From Gammaproteobacteria bacterium (GTDB taxonomy: Bacteria; Pseudomonadota; Gammaproteobacteria; Steroidobacterales; Rariloculaceae), in the NCBI GenBank assembly GCA_016927175.1, contig JAFGNC010000001.1:1-6955 (forward strand): DNA of 6,955 bases, read 5' to 3'. Positions within the stretch are counted from its first letter, which is position 1, and each line of letters starts with the position of its first letter. The notes beneath the pieces were generated by a model that saw only the letters and a program-made list of their open reading frames with translations, was not told where the DNA came from and ran no database searches. Positions 1 through 5,430 of this stretch are shown piece after piece. Position numbers and translations under genes: made by a program.

Positions 1-1
1 C

Positions 2-715
2 GACCGTGCCGAGGTGCGCGAGCCCGAGGCGTTCCTGCGCCGCACTGTCACCCGCCTCTGCCTCGACCAACTCAAGTCGGCGCGCCGGCAGCGCGAGACC
101 TATGTCGGCCCCTGGCTGCCGGAACCCGTCGTGGAAGAGACCGATGACGAAGACGTCACGTTACCGCTGATGCTTGCGCTGGAACGGCTTTCTCCACTTG
201 AGCGCGCGGCTTTCCTGCTGCACGACGTGTTCGGGCTCGACTTCGACGAGGTCGCAGCAACCATCCAGCGTGAGCCCGCCGCCTGCCGACAGCTCGCCGC
301 GCGTGCGCGCAGCCACGTTCGAGCGGAGCGACCGCGCTTTCAGATCGAGAAACAGCGCGGCCTCGAGCTCGCGGAGGCTTTCTTCGCAGCCTCGCGCAGC
401 GGCGACATCGGTGCACTCAGCGCGATGCTGGCGGCGGACGTCAGCGTTCATGCGGACGGCGGCGGCAAGCGCGCGGCCGTCCTGAAGCCGATCGAAGGGT
501 TGGATGCCGTGCTCGCGGCGTGCAAACGTTTGGCCGAGCACTTCAGGGACCACGGCTCGAAGCTCATCCGAACCGGCTTCGTCAATGGATTGCCCGGCCT
601 GGTCACGCTCGAGGCCGATGGTGAGCTGCAGACGACGGCACTGGAGATCGAGAACGGGAAGATCGCTGCCATCTACGTGGTGCGGAACCCCGACAAGCTG
701 AGGCACCTGCACTAG
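2..715 (+). CDS. ECF41-type (SigJ-like) RNA polymerase sigma factor with C-terminal SnoaL-like domain, 5' end missing
   Basis: This is the 3' part of an extracytoplasmic-function sigma factor, which directs RNA polymerase to a small promoter set. The frame is open to the left edge (reads DRAEVREPEAF), so the GTG at 14 is an internal codon, not the start. Numbering from that GTG, residues 1-28 are the end of sigma region 2. The ECF41 signature WLPEP is at 34-38. Region 4 with its helix-turn-helix spans about 48-108 (LERLSPLERAAF, then FDEVAATIQREPAACRQ). A SnoaL/NTF2-like domain fills about 115-229. It carries the other two ECF41 hallmarks, DGGGK at 148-152 and NPDKL at 225-229. In this family the C-terminal domain modulates sigma activity in place of a separate anti-sigma factor. 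ECF41 genes usually adjoin a carboxymuconolactone decarboxylase, oxidoreductase or epimerase gene. None is seen on the right side, so a partner may lie upstream, outside the window. The gene converges on the regulator at 750-2420 with 34 bases between them. Confidence 0.93.
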   Translation, partial: DRAEVREPEAFLRRTVTRLCLDQLKSARRQRETYVGPWLPEPVVEETDDEDVTLPLMLALERLSPLERAAFLLHDVFGLDFDEVAATIQREPAACRQLAARARSHVRAERPRFQIEKQRGLELAEAFFAASRSGDIGALSAMLAADVSVHADGGGKRAAVLKPIEGLDAVLAACKRLAEHFRDHGSKLIRTGFVNGLPGLVTLEADGELQTTALEIENGKIAAIYVVRNPDKLRHLH

Positions 716-749
716 GAAGGCTTCACGAGCACGGTCGAACGCCAGCCGA

Positions 750-2420
750 TTACTTGAGCCGATCCAGCATCGCCTTAAATCGCGGATCGTCGCGCAATAT
801 GTCGTAGTCCGGGTCGCGCTCGATCCAGTGGCGCTTCCCGCAGCCACGGCCGAAAACCTGCTCCAGCAGGTTCAGCGCCTCCTCCTTCCGCCCCAGCTTC
901 GCGTACACGCACGCGCTGTTGACCAGCGTGCTCGGGTCGTCCGGATAGAGGTCGAGGGCGCGCTGCAACAGCGCGAGCGCGCGCTCGCAATCACCTCCCT
1001 CCACGAGCGCAGTCGGGAGCAGCGCCAGTGCGCGGCCGTCGTCGGGATTCAGCTCGAGGACCCGCTCGGCACGCGCGATACCTTCGCACCTTGCAGCCCT
1101 TGAATCGTCCTCGAGACCGAGCACGCGCAGCGACTGCTCGAGAAGCAGCGAACTCTGGAAGTCCTCCTGACGAACCGAAGCCGCTTTGCGAAACAGCTCT
1201 GCCGAGCGCCCGATTTCCCCGCACGCGAAACAGCAACGCCCATAGTAGTAATAAGCGTCGAACAGATTCGGGTTGATCGCGATCGCTTCCTCGAAGTCGC
1301 GCCGGGCCTCGTCGTAGCGGCCGCTCAGCGACAGCGTGAGCCCGCGCGCGACGTGCGCGTCGGCGAGGCGCGGACTGAGCTCGAGCGCCTTGCGGCTTGC
1401 GTGATGGGCGTGCTCGAGGTCGGAGTCGCTCGCGATGAACCATTCGTACAGCACGGCGTGGACGGTCGCGAGCCCCGCCCACGCCGGCGCGTAGCTCCCG
1501 TCGAGCTCGAGGGCCAGCGCGAACAGGTCCCGGCTTCGCTCGAGATCCGTCTGCTTCATCGAGTGCAGCAGCTGACGCGCGCGCAGGTAGTACTCGTATG
1601 CGTTCGGCGCCGTCTCCGGCCGGTGCAGGCCCTGCCGCTCGCGCCGGCTTAAGTTGCCGCCGCGCAGCAGCGTCGCGACGCTCTGCGCGATCTCGTCCTG
1701 GACCGCGAAGACGTCGTCGAGCCTGCGATCGAAACGGCGCGACCATTTCTCGAAGCCGCTCTCGACGTCGACGAGCTGAACGGCGATCCGCAGACGGTCG
1801 CCCGCCTTGCGGACGCTGCCTTCGAGCAGCGCCGCGACGTCGAGCTGCCGGCCGACCGCGCGGACGTCGACGGCCGGCCCGCGGAACTGGAACGACGCGC
1901 TGCGCGCCGCAACGCGAAGGCCGCTGACGTGCGTCAGCGCGCCGATCAGCTCCTCGGCGAGTCCCTCGCACAGGTAATCCTGATCCCTGTCGGCGCTCAT
2001 GTCCGCGAAGGGCAGAACGGCGATCGAGTTGACTTCCCCGTCCGGCGTCCCGGCGGGCGAAGGAGTCTCGGCCTCGTCGGCCGTCACAACGGGCGCGACG
2101 AACCTGTAGCCGCGCCGATGCCACGTCTCGATGAAGCGGGGTGCCTTCGGGTCGTCGCCGAGCGCGGCGCGAAGCTCGCGGATGCACCGGGTCAGCGAAT
2201 GGTCGGTCACGACCACGCCGCGCCAGACCGTGGAGAACAGCTCTTCCTTGTTTACGGGCCGTCCGGGCCGCGCGAGAAGCACCTGCAGCACGGCGGCGGC
2301 CTTCGGGCTGAGCCGCACGTCCTTCTGGCCGGAGCGCAGCTGACCCGTGCCGGCATCGAAGCGGTAGGCCCCGAACTTAAACGTCGCCTCGCTGGGCGAT
2401 GGGAGATCATCGTGCTGCAC
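750..2420 (-). CDS. Winged-helix transcriptional regulator with TolB-like domain and TPR repeats (CadC/HilA-like architecture, no membrane segment)
   Basis: This 556-residue protein is a predicted cytosolic one-component regulator. Residues about 14-112 form an OmpR/PhoB-type winged helix: the recognition-helix region is near VTDHSLTRCIRELRAALG and the wing ends in the typical RGYRFVAPV. Residues about 131-252 form a TolB-N/FlgO-like domain (SIAVLPFADMSADRDQDYL, then LLEGSVRKAGDRLRIAVQLV). Residues about 272-530 hold TPR helices, clearest at 353-386 (GRYDEARRDFEEAIAINPN) and 496-528. Unlike CadC there is no hydrophobic segment between the DNA-binding and sensory parts. The ligand or protein partner is unknown. 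The GTG at 2420 is the most upstream ATG/GTG/TTG codon in this frame, and no strong ribosome-binding site precedes it, so the start is moderately sure. The gene follows the YCII gene on the same strand after a 192-base gap, so co-transcription is possible but unproven. Confidence 0.9.
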   Translation of the reverse strand: MQHDDLPSPSEATFKFGAYRFDAGTGQLRSGQKDVRLSPKAAAVLQVLLARPGRPVNKEELFSTVWRGVVVTDHSLTRCIRELRAALGDDPKAPRFIETWHRRGYRFVAPVVTADEAETPSPAGTPDGEVNSIAVLPFADMSADRDQDYLCEGLAEELIGALTHVSGLRVAARSASFQFRGPAVDVRAVGRQLDVAALLEGSVRKAGDRLRIAVQLVDVESGFEKWSRRFDRRLDDVFAVQDEIAQSVATLLRGGNLSRRERQGLHRPETAPNAYEYYLRARQLLHSMKQTDLERSRDLFALALELDGSYAPAWAGLATVHAVLYEWFIASDSDLEHAHHASRKALELSPRLADAHVARGLTLSLSGRYDEARRDFEEAIAINPNLFDAYYYYGRCCFACGEIGRSAELFRKAASVRQEDFQSSLLLEQSLRVLGLEDDSRAARCEGIARAERVLELNPDDGRALALLPTALVEGGDCERALALLQRALDLYPDDPSTLVNSACVYAKLGRKEEALNLLEQVFGRGCGKRHWIERDPDYDILRDDPRFKAMLDRLK

Positions 2421-2612
2421 GGCGGTGCCCGAACGTCGAGCGCTCCCGAGCCCCGCGGGAGCCGTGCCGACGTTTTGGCACAGATGCCGGGGCGAGGCAA
2501 GCGATCGGCCACGCTTACTGTGCCGCCCCGGCGCCGGCCGGTTGCCGCCCTGCTCGGCCTCGTGCCCGGACGCCGTCCGGCCGAGCGAGCGAAGGTCGGC
2601 CGCCAGGTCCGT

Positions 2613-2966
2613 CTATGTGAAGCAGGGCCCCAGCGCCCGGACCTCGACCGTCGCCCATTCGGCCGCGGGGCATTGGGCGGCGATCTCGAGCGCCTCGGCC
2701 TCGTCGTCCGTTGTCAGCAGGAAGAAACCGCCGACCATCTCCTTGGTCTCCGCGAACGGCCCGTCGACGACAGTGCGCTGCCCGTCCCGAATCTGCACGC
2801 GCTTGCCTTTCGTGTCGGACTGCAGCGACTGCGCGTCGACGAGCAGGCCGCGCTCCTTCAGCGAGCCCGCGAAGCGCAGCATGACGTCGTAAAGCTCGCG
2901 CCCGTCGGCTTCGCTGCGCGCCGCGCGTTGTCCCTGCGGCTCGACTATCAGCAACATGTATGCCAT
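2613..2966 (-). CDS. YCII/DGPF-domain family protein
   Basis: This small 117-residue protein has the YCII-related fold, a ferredoxin-like dimeric alpha/beta barrel. The start MAYMLLIVEP is typical. The DGPF signature with its ETKE continuation is at residues 68-75, followed by VGGFFLLTTDDEAEALEIA at 78-96 and the closing strand WATVEVRAL. The frame stays open upstream to 3068, but the ATG at 2966 is chosen because it begins the conserved domain and is preceded by GAGGA at good spacing. Members are often encoded beside ECF sigma factors, especially ECF42. Their biochemical role is poorly known; small-molecule binding or a lyase/oxygenase-like activity has been suggested from the fold. Here an ECF41-type factor lies two genes away. 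The stop codon is TAG, and the same frame remains open to the downstream regulator. Confidence 0.88.
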   Translation of the reverse strand: MAYMLLIVEPQGQRAARSEADGRELYDVMLRFAGSLKERGLLVDAQSLQSDTKGKRVQIRDGQRTVVDGPFAETKEMVGGFFLLTTDDEAEALEIAAQCPAAEWATVEVRALGPCFT

Positions 2967-3128
2967 GGCTTTCCTCGCACTTTGCCCTGATGCGGCACGT
3001 GCGCCGCTGCGCGCGGCGCGTCGATGGCGAGGATAACGCAAGTCGAGCCGCCGTCGAAGGCGAGGCACGATCGCGACAGGGCTGCCGCCTTTCTATATCG
3101 CTGTTGGTCTCTATCGCTTATGGCAATG

Positions 3129-3156
3129 TTGACATTCCGAGAGGGCAATATAGGCT
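3129..3156 (+). promoter_or_regulatory. Possible sigma-70 promoter reading toward the attC-like site and MAPEG gene
   Basis: A perfect -35 hexamer TTGACA lies at 3129-3134. Sixteen bases later is TAGGCT at 3151-3156, which keeps the important first, second and last bases of the -10 consensus. It points toward the attC-like site and the MAPEG gene, roughly as a cassette promoter of an integron would. The -10 is weak (3 of 6 bases), and a chance TTGACA is possible in this less GC-rich stretch. Confidence 0.35.
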
Positions 3157-3169
3157 AGCACCCGTTTAG

Positions 3170-3337
3170 ACTGATCGGACAGAAGTAGGTCCAGCGCGCG
3201 CATACGGAGGTTCTGCCCCCCCGCTCTCTTGCAGCTGGCTGACCTTTCCCCTCGTCGGCACGCCTGGAGAGGCCGCATCAGAATGGATTCGAGCGCCAAA
3301 TCCCGATGATGAAGATGAAGTCGAGCAGGCGGCGACC
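3170..3337 (+). pseudogene. Start-less 3' remnant of an unidentified coding frame, ending at the attC-like site
   Basis: After an in-frame TAG at 3167-3169 the frame runs open for 55 codons to a TGA at 3335-3337. It has no ATG, GTG or TTG start. The end reads WIRAPNPDDEDEVEQAAT, acidic and protein-like, and its TGA overlaps the first core box of the attC-like site. Gene-cassette reading frames commonly end at or just inside their attC, so this could be the tail of a decayed cassette gene. A run of seven C at 3216-3222 is a possible frameshift spot. The product is not recognised, and the frame could also be open by chance. Confidence 0.3.
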
Positions 3338-3424
3338 TGACAACCGCTCCGAGTCCGCGCGCGGTGCGCGACTGACTCGCAAAGGCGATGCGCCTTTGCT
3401 CGCGGCTCAAGCGGGACGTTAGGC
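3335..3424 (+). other. Candidate integron attC recombination site (single, 90 bases)
   Basis: The right end is a perfect core box GTTAGGC (3418-3424, consensus GTTRRRY). The left end ACCTGAC (3335-3341) is its imperfect complement and differs from RYYYAAC at one base. The ends fold into one long imperfect stem. CCTGAC pairs with GTTAGG with one mismatch. CCGCT plus CGAG (3344-3353) pairs with CTCAAGCGG (3406-3414) and leaves an unpaired C on the left arm. CCGCG (3355-3359) pairs with CGCGG (3401-3405) after an unpaired T. The tip is a perfect 9-base hairpin, GCAAAGGCG/CGCCTTTGC with loop ATG (3379-3399). Extra unpaired bases on the left arm and conservation of structure over sequence are known attC traits that guide IntI. 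The length is within the known range. No integrase or second attC was found in the window. The orientation fits a cassette end before 3335 and a new cassette, the MAPEG gene, beginning just after GTTAGGC. Confidence 0.6.
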
Positions 3425-3452
3425 GTCTATTCATTCATCCAGGGATTCGTTT

Positions 3453-3845
3453 ATGAACTACGTCCACATAGTCGCTGTCCTTGCGATTCTCCAGTTCTTC
3501 CTTTTCGGCATTCTTGTCGGCCGCGCCAGAGCGAAGCACGGAATCAGGGCCCCTTCCGTTACAGGCAATGAGCAGTTCGAGCGTGCGTTTCGCGTCCACA
3601 TGAACACACTCGAGCAATTGGTTGGATTCCTGCCTGCTCTGCTCCTCGCGGACGTATATTGGTCGAGCGAAATCGTTGCTGGAACTGGCACGATATATTT
3701 GATCGGTCGGTTTGTTTACCGGCAGTCCTATCTTGCGGACCCAACGAAGCGAGGCTTGGGGTTCTTGCTAACGGTTGCTCCCACATTCGCCCTCCTTGCT
3801 GTGGTGGTAGCCGGTGCGATTACCGCCAACGGACTTGAAGTCTGA
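3453..3845 (+). CDS. MAPEG family membrane protein
   Basis: This 130-residue integral membrane protein belongs to the MAPEG superfamily (membrane-associated proteins in eicosanoid and glutathione metabolism). The bacterial members are small four-helix proteins of about this length, some with glutathione transferase or peroxidase activity. Visible family features are the first membrane helix (about 3-23), the signature loop NEQFERAFRVHMNTLEQ (39-55), a helix about 55-72, and the conserved segment IGRFVYRQSYLADPTKRGLGF (84-104) running into a last helix about 104-124. The ATG at 3453 is preceded by AGGGA at 3441-3445, seven bases away. Its codons use far more A and T in third positions than neighbouring genes, suggesting separate ancestry. 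It starts 28 bases after the attC-like site, as a cassette gene would. No attC follows it. The substrate cannot be told from the sequence; glutathione-linked detoxification is a family-based guess. Confidence 0.9.
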   Translation: MNYVHIVAVLAILQFFLFGILVGRARAKHGIRAPSVTGNEQFERAFRVHMNTLEQLVGFLPALLLADVYWSSEIVAGTGTIYLIGRFVYRQSYLADPTKRGLGFLLTVAPTFALLAVVVAGAITANGLEV

Positions 3846-3894
3846 GCCCGCGGTTCCTCGCGCCGGGCAGCAGCTTCGATCGCACATGTAGCTA

Positions 3895-3935
3895 ATCCGC
3901 AACGAATATCACAAGCTCCAGAAAATATTGCGGAT
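3895..3935. repeat. Inverted repeat, 8-base arms, in an AT-richer gap
   Basis: ATCCGCAA at 3895-3902 is matched by its perfect complement TTGCGGAT at 3928-3935 across a 25-base loop. It lies between the MAPEG stop and the barrel gene. There is no T-tract, so it is a poor terminator. It lacks GTTRRRY, so it is not an attC partner. It could be a regulator site for the barrel gene or chance. Confidence 0.3.
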
Positions 3936-3982
3936 ATGGGACGAGGTTCACACCACACCAGGACCGCGCCCGCCTAGGATGC

Positions 3983-4009
3983 GCTCCACTGCCACTGTGG
4001 CAATGGAGC
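3983..4009 (+). promoter_or_regulatory. Hairpin/palindrome enclosing the ribosome-binding site of the barrel gene
   Basis: The left arm GCTCCACTGCCAC (3983-3995) and right arm GTGGCAATGGAGC (3997-4009) pair at 12 of 13 positions. The central 13 bases TGCCACTGTGGCA (3990-4002) form a perfect palindrome. The likely Shine-Dalgarno GGAG at 4005-4008 is inside the right arm, seven bases before the ATG at 4016. If this is in the mRNA leader, the ribosome-binding site would be masked, allowing translational control. Alternatively the palindrome is a DNA operator for a dimeric repressor or activator. The sequence alone does not decide between these. Confidence 0.55.
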
Positions 4010-4015
4010 GAAGAC

Positions 4016-4582
4016 ATGAAGCTTTACCGATTTCTGCCGCTTGCGGCGCTGCTGCCCCTCGGGGCCGTTGCACAGGATCTCGACTACACATTCGTCGAGC
4101 TGAATTATGTCGACACGGAATTGGACGCGGGTCCGCTCGACGTCGGCGGTGACGGTCTCGGCGTCTCGGGTTCCCTGTCGGTGACGGATTCGGTGTTCCT
4201 TTTCGCGAACTACGGAACGCAGGATTACGATTTCGACGTCGACAGCACCGGCTATGACGTCGGCGCGGGCATGCGCTGGGGCCTGAAGCCGCGCCTCGAC
4301 CTGATCGGCGAAGTCGCCTGGGCGTACACCGAAGTCGAGGTCAACGGGTTCAGCGTCGACGACGACGGGCTCGGCCTCGGGCTCGGCCTCCGCGGTCGTG
4401 CCGGCGAGGATTTCGAGCTGCAAGGCGGCGTCCGCTACGTCGACTACGAAGATTCGGAGACGTACGTGTCGCTGCGCGGACGCTGGCACTTCAGCAGCAT
4501 GTGGGCGGCCGGCCTCGGTCTCGACTTCGACGACGACGCGAGCATCTGGTCGCTCGGCCTGCGGGCGCAGTTCGGCAACTGA
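4016..4582 (+). CDS. Small outer-membrane beta-barrel protein (Ax21-like family)
   Basis: This 188-residue exported protein is predicted to form a small barrel, about eight strands, in the outer membrane. A classical signal peptide covers residues 1 to about 19-20 (MKLYRFLPLAALLPLGAVA), with cleavage near AVA-QD. The rest alternates hydrophobic and polar residues in strand-sized blocks, such as YTFVELNYVDTEL, GVSGSLSVTDSVFLFANYG, LDLIGEVAWAYTEVEV, LQGGVRYVDYED, TYVSLRGRWHF and SIWSLGLRAQFGN. Acidic turns contain many D residues. This pattern and length resemble the Ax21/OmpA-like barrel group of Xanthomonas and Stenotrophomonas relatives. That resemblance is from memory of the family and not from a search. 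Ax21 was once proposed as a quorum factor, a claim later withdrawn, so a structural envelope role is safer. The ATG at 4016 follows GGAG at 4005-4008, which is inside a hairpin. A strong hairpin follows the gene at 4636-4664. Confidence 0.85.
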   Translation: MKLYRFLPLAALLPLGAVAQDLDYTFVELNYVDTELDAGPLDVGGDGLGVSGSLSVTDSVFLFANYGTQDYDFDVDSTGYDVGAGMRWGLKPRLDLIGEVAWAYTEVEVNGFSVDDDGLGLGLGLRGRAGEDFELQGGVRYVDYEDSETYVSLRGRWHFSSMWAAGLGLDFDDDASIWSLGLRAQFGN

Positions 4583-4635
4583 CCTCGAAGCGGCCGGGCC
4601 GTACGCGCCCGAGCCGCTGGAAATGCGTCGACAGA

Positions 4636-4664
4636 ACGAAGGGCGCCTTCATGGCGCCCTTCGT
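4636..4664 (+). terminator. Perfect 12-base hairpin after the barrel gene
   Basis: ACGAAGGGCGCC (4636-4647), loop TTCAT, then GGCGCCCTTCGT (4653-4664) form a perfect GC-rich stem 53 bases after the barrel stop codon. Only a few T follow (CTTG), so termination may be inefficient or the hairpin may instead protect the mRNA 3' end. Position and stem strength support a terminator for the barrel gene. Confidence 0.65.
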
Positions 4665-4742
4665 CTTGAACGCGACGACAACTCGGGCGCTGTCCGATTC
4701 GCCTTCTTTATTCCACGTAGCAACAACGGCTTCACAGCTGTC

Positions 4743-4758
4743 GGCACTCCGGCACTCC
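4743..4758. repeat. Short tandem direct repeat, two 8-base copies
   Basis: GGCACTCC occurs twice in a row at 4743-4750 and 4751-4758, followed by GGC. It lies upstream of the membrane-protein gene at 4809. It may be a protein-binding direct repeat in that promoter region or a slippage product; nothing else supports either reading. Confidence 0.3.
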
Positions 4759-4808
4759 GGCGCGCTTCGTCTGTATAGTAGAAAGATCAACGCAACGCGC
4801 CGGCGTCA

Positions 4809-5348
4809 TTGATCCGAATCCCGCTCCCATTCCACGAAGCCTTCGGCGAGAAGCAGTCGCTGCTCGAAATCGTGCTCGTGCTCCTCTTCGGCATCGGCGG
4901 TACCGCCGCGATGGCCGTGCTGCAGCCGGACGCGCTCTCGGGCCTCTCGACGTGGCGGGTCGTCCTGGCGCTCGTCCTCGTCTTCGACGTGCTCGCCGGC
5001 TGCCTGGCCAACTTCACGCGCGGTACGAACGACTATTATTCGGCGCGTCCGGTGGCGCGTTGGATCTTCATAGCGGTCCACGTCCATCTGCCTCTGATCG
5101 CCTTGTTGCTCGGAACGCCATTGACGCCGGCGCTCATCGTTTGGGGCTACACGATCGCCGGCGCTTTGCTCGTGAACGCGCTGAGGCAGAATGCGCGCCA
5201 GGTCTTCGTCGCGGCGACGCTGCTGGGAACCGGCCTGCTGATGGTCCAGTTCCTTCGTCTGGACACTTTCATGACCGTCGTCGCTGCGCTCTTCCTCGTC
5301 AAGGTGCAGTACGGATTCGCGGTGGATCACTCGAGGACCCACCGCTGA
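4809..5348 (+). CDS. Six-helix integral membrane protein of unknown function
   Basis: This 179-residue hydrophobic protein has about six predicted membrane helices, near residues 20-38, 50-69, 84-101, 106-126, 131-149 and 153-171. The short N-terminal segment before the first helix is polar (FHEAFGEKQ). Between helices 2 and 3 a polar stretch NFTRGTNDYYSARPVARW looks conserved-motif-like, and HVHLP lies in helix 3; such residues could form a functional pocket. I do not recognise the family with certainty. The first usable codon after the in-frame TAG at 4779-4781 is TTG at 4809, and no clear Shine-Dalgarno precedes it, so the exact start is uncertain. A TATAGT box at 4774-4779 could be a -10 element, but no good -35 accompanies it. 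The gene converges on the minus-strand repeat protein gene with a hairpin between them. No enzymatic role can be assigned. Confidence 0.75.
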   Translation: MIRIPLPFHEAFGEKQSLLEIVLVLLFGIGGTAAMAVLQPDALSGLSTWRVVLALVLVFDVLAGCLANFTRGTNDYYSARPVARWIFIAVHVHLPLIALLLGTPLTPALIVWGYTIAGALLVNALRQNARQVFVAATLLGTGLLMVQFLRLDTFMTVVAALFLVKVQYGFAVDHSRTHR

Positions 5349-5381
5349 GCATCCAAGCAGAACGAGGGACTGCCGGCACTC

Positions 5382-5401
5382 GGCCGTCGCCAAAGACGGC
5401 C
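5382..5401. terminator. Hairpin between convergent genes, probably bidirectional
   Basis: GGCCGTC (5382-5388), loop GCCAAA, then GACGGCC (5395-5401) form a perfect 7-base stem 33 bases after the membrane-protein stop and 29 bases after the stop of the minus-strand repeat gene. The plus-strand tail begins TTC, with no long T-run. Its place between two converging genes is the main support. Confidence 0.45.
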
Positions 5402-5430
5402 TTCAACGAAGGTTGCGCGAGCGCGCGCCG

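Larger units (their letters stand above)
2967..3452. other. Gap between divergent genes; base composition drops toward the MAPEG gene
   Basis: This 486-base gap separates the minus-strand YCII gene from the plus-strand MAPEG gene. Its left part is GC-rich and holds a 7-base inverted repeat (GCGCCGC at 3001-3007, GCGGCGC at 3013-3019) in what would be the YCII leader. From about 3090 the sequence becomes visibly richer in A+T. That part contains a TTGACA hexamer, a start-less open frame ending at 3337, and an attC-like structure ending at 3424, each listed separately. No convincing promoter for the YCII gene was identified. Frames crossing the gap on the minus strand lack recognisable protein features. 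Confidence 0.6.

Noticed and set aside
161..847. Minus-strand open frame opposite the sigma factor
   Set aside because: The plus strand holds all three ECF41 signatures; this frame has no recognisable motif.
1929..2990. Long plus-strand open frame of 353 codons
   Set aside because: It lies opposite the well-supported regulator and YCII genes, has arginine-rich low-complexity composition, and shows no domain. It is a GC-rich antisense shadow.
3111..3434. Minus-strand open frame of 107 codons across the attC-like site
   Set aside because: It is arginine/serine-rich with no motif or ribosome-binding site and is explained by the structured intergenic sequence.
3895..3935. Inverted repeat considered as a second attC closing the MAPEG cassette
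   Set aside because: No GTTRRRY box is present, the arms are only eight bases, and the loop has no attC-like apical structure.
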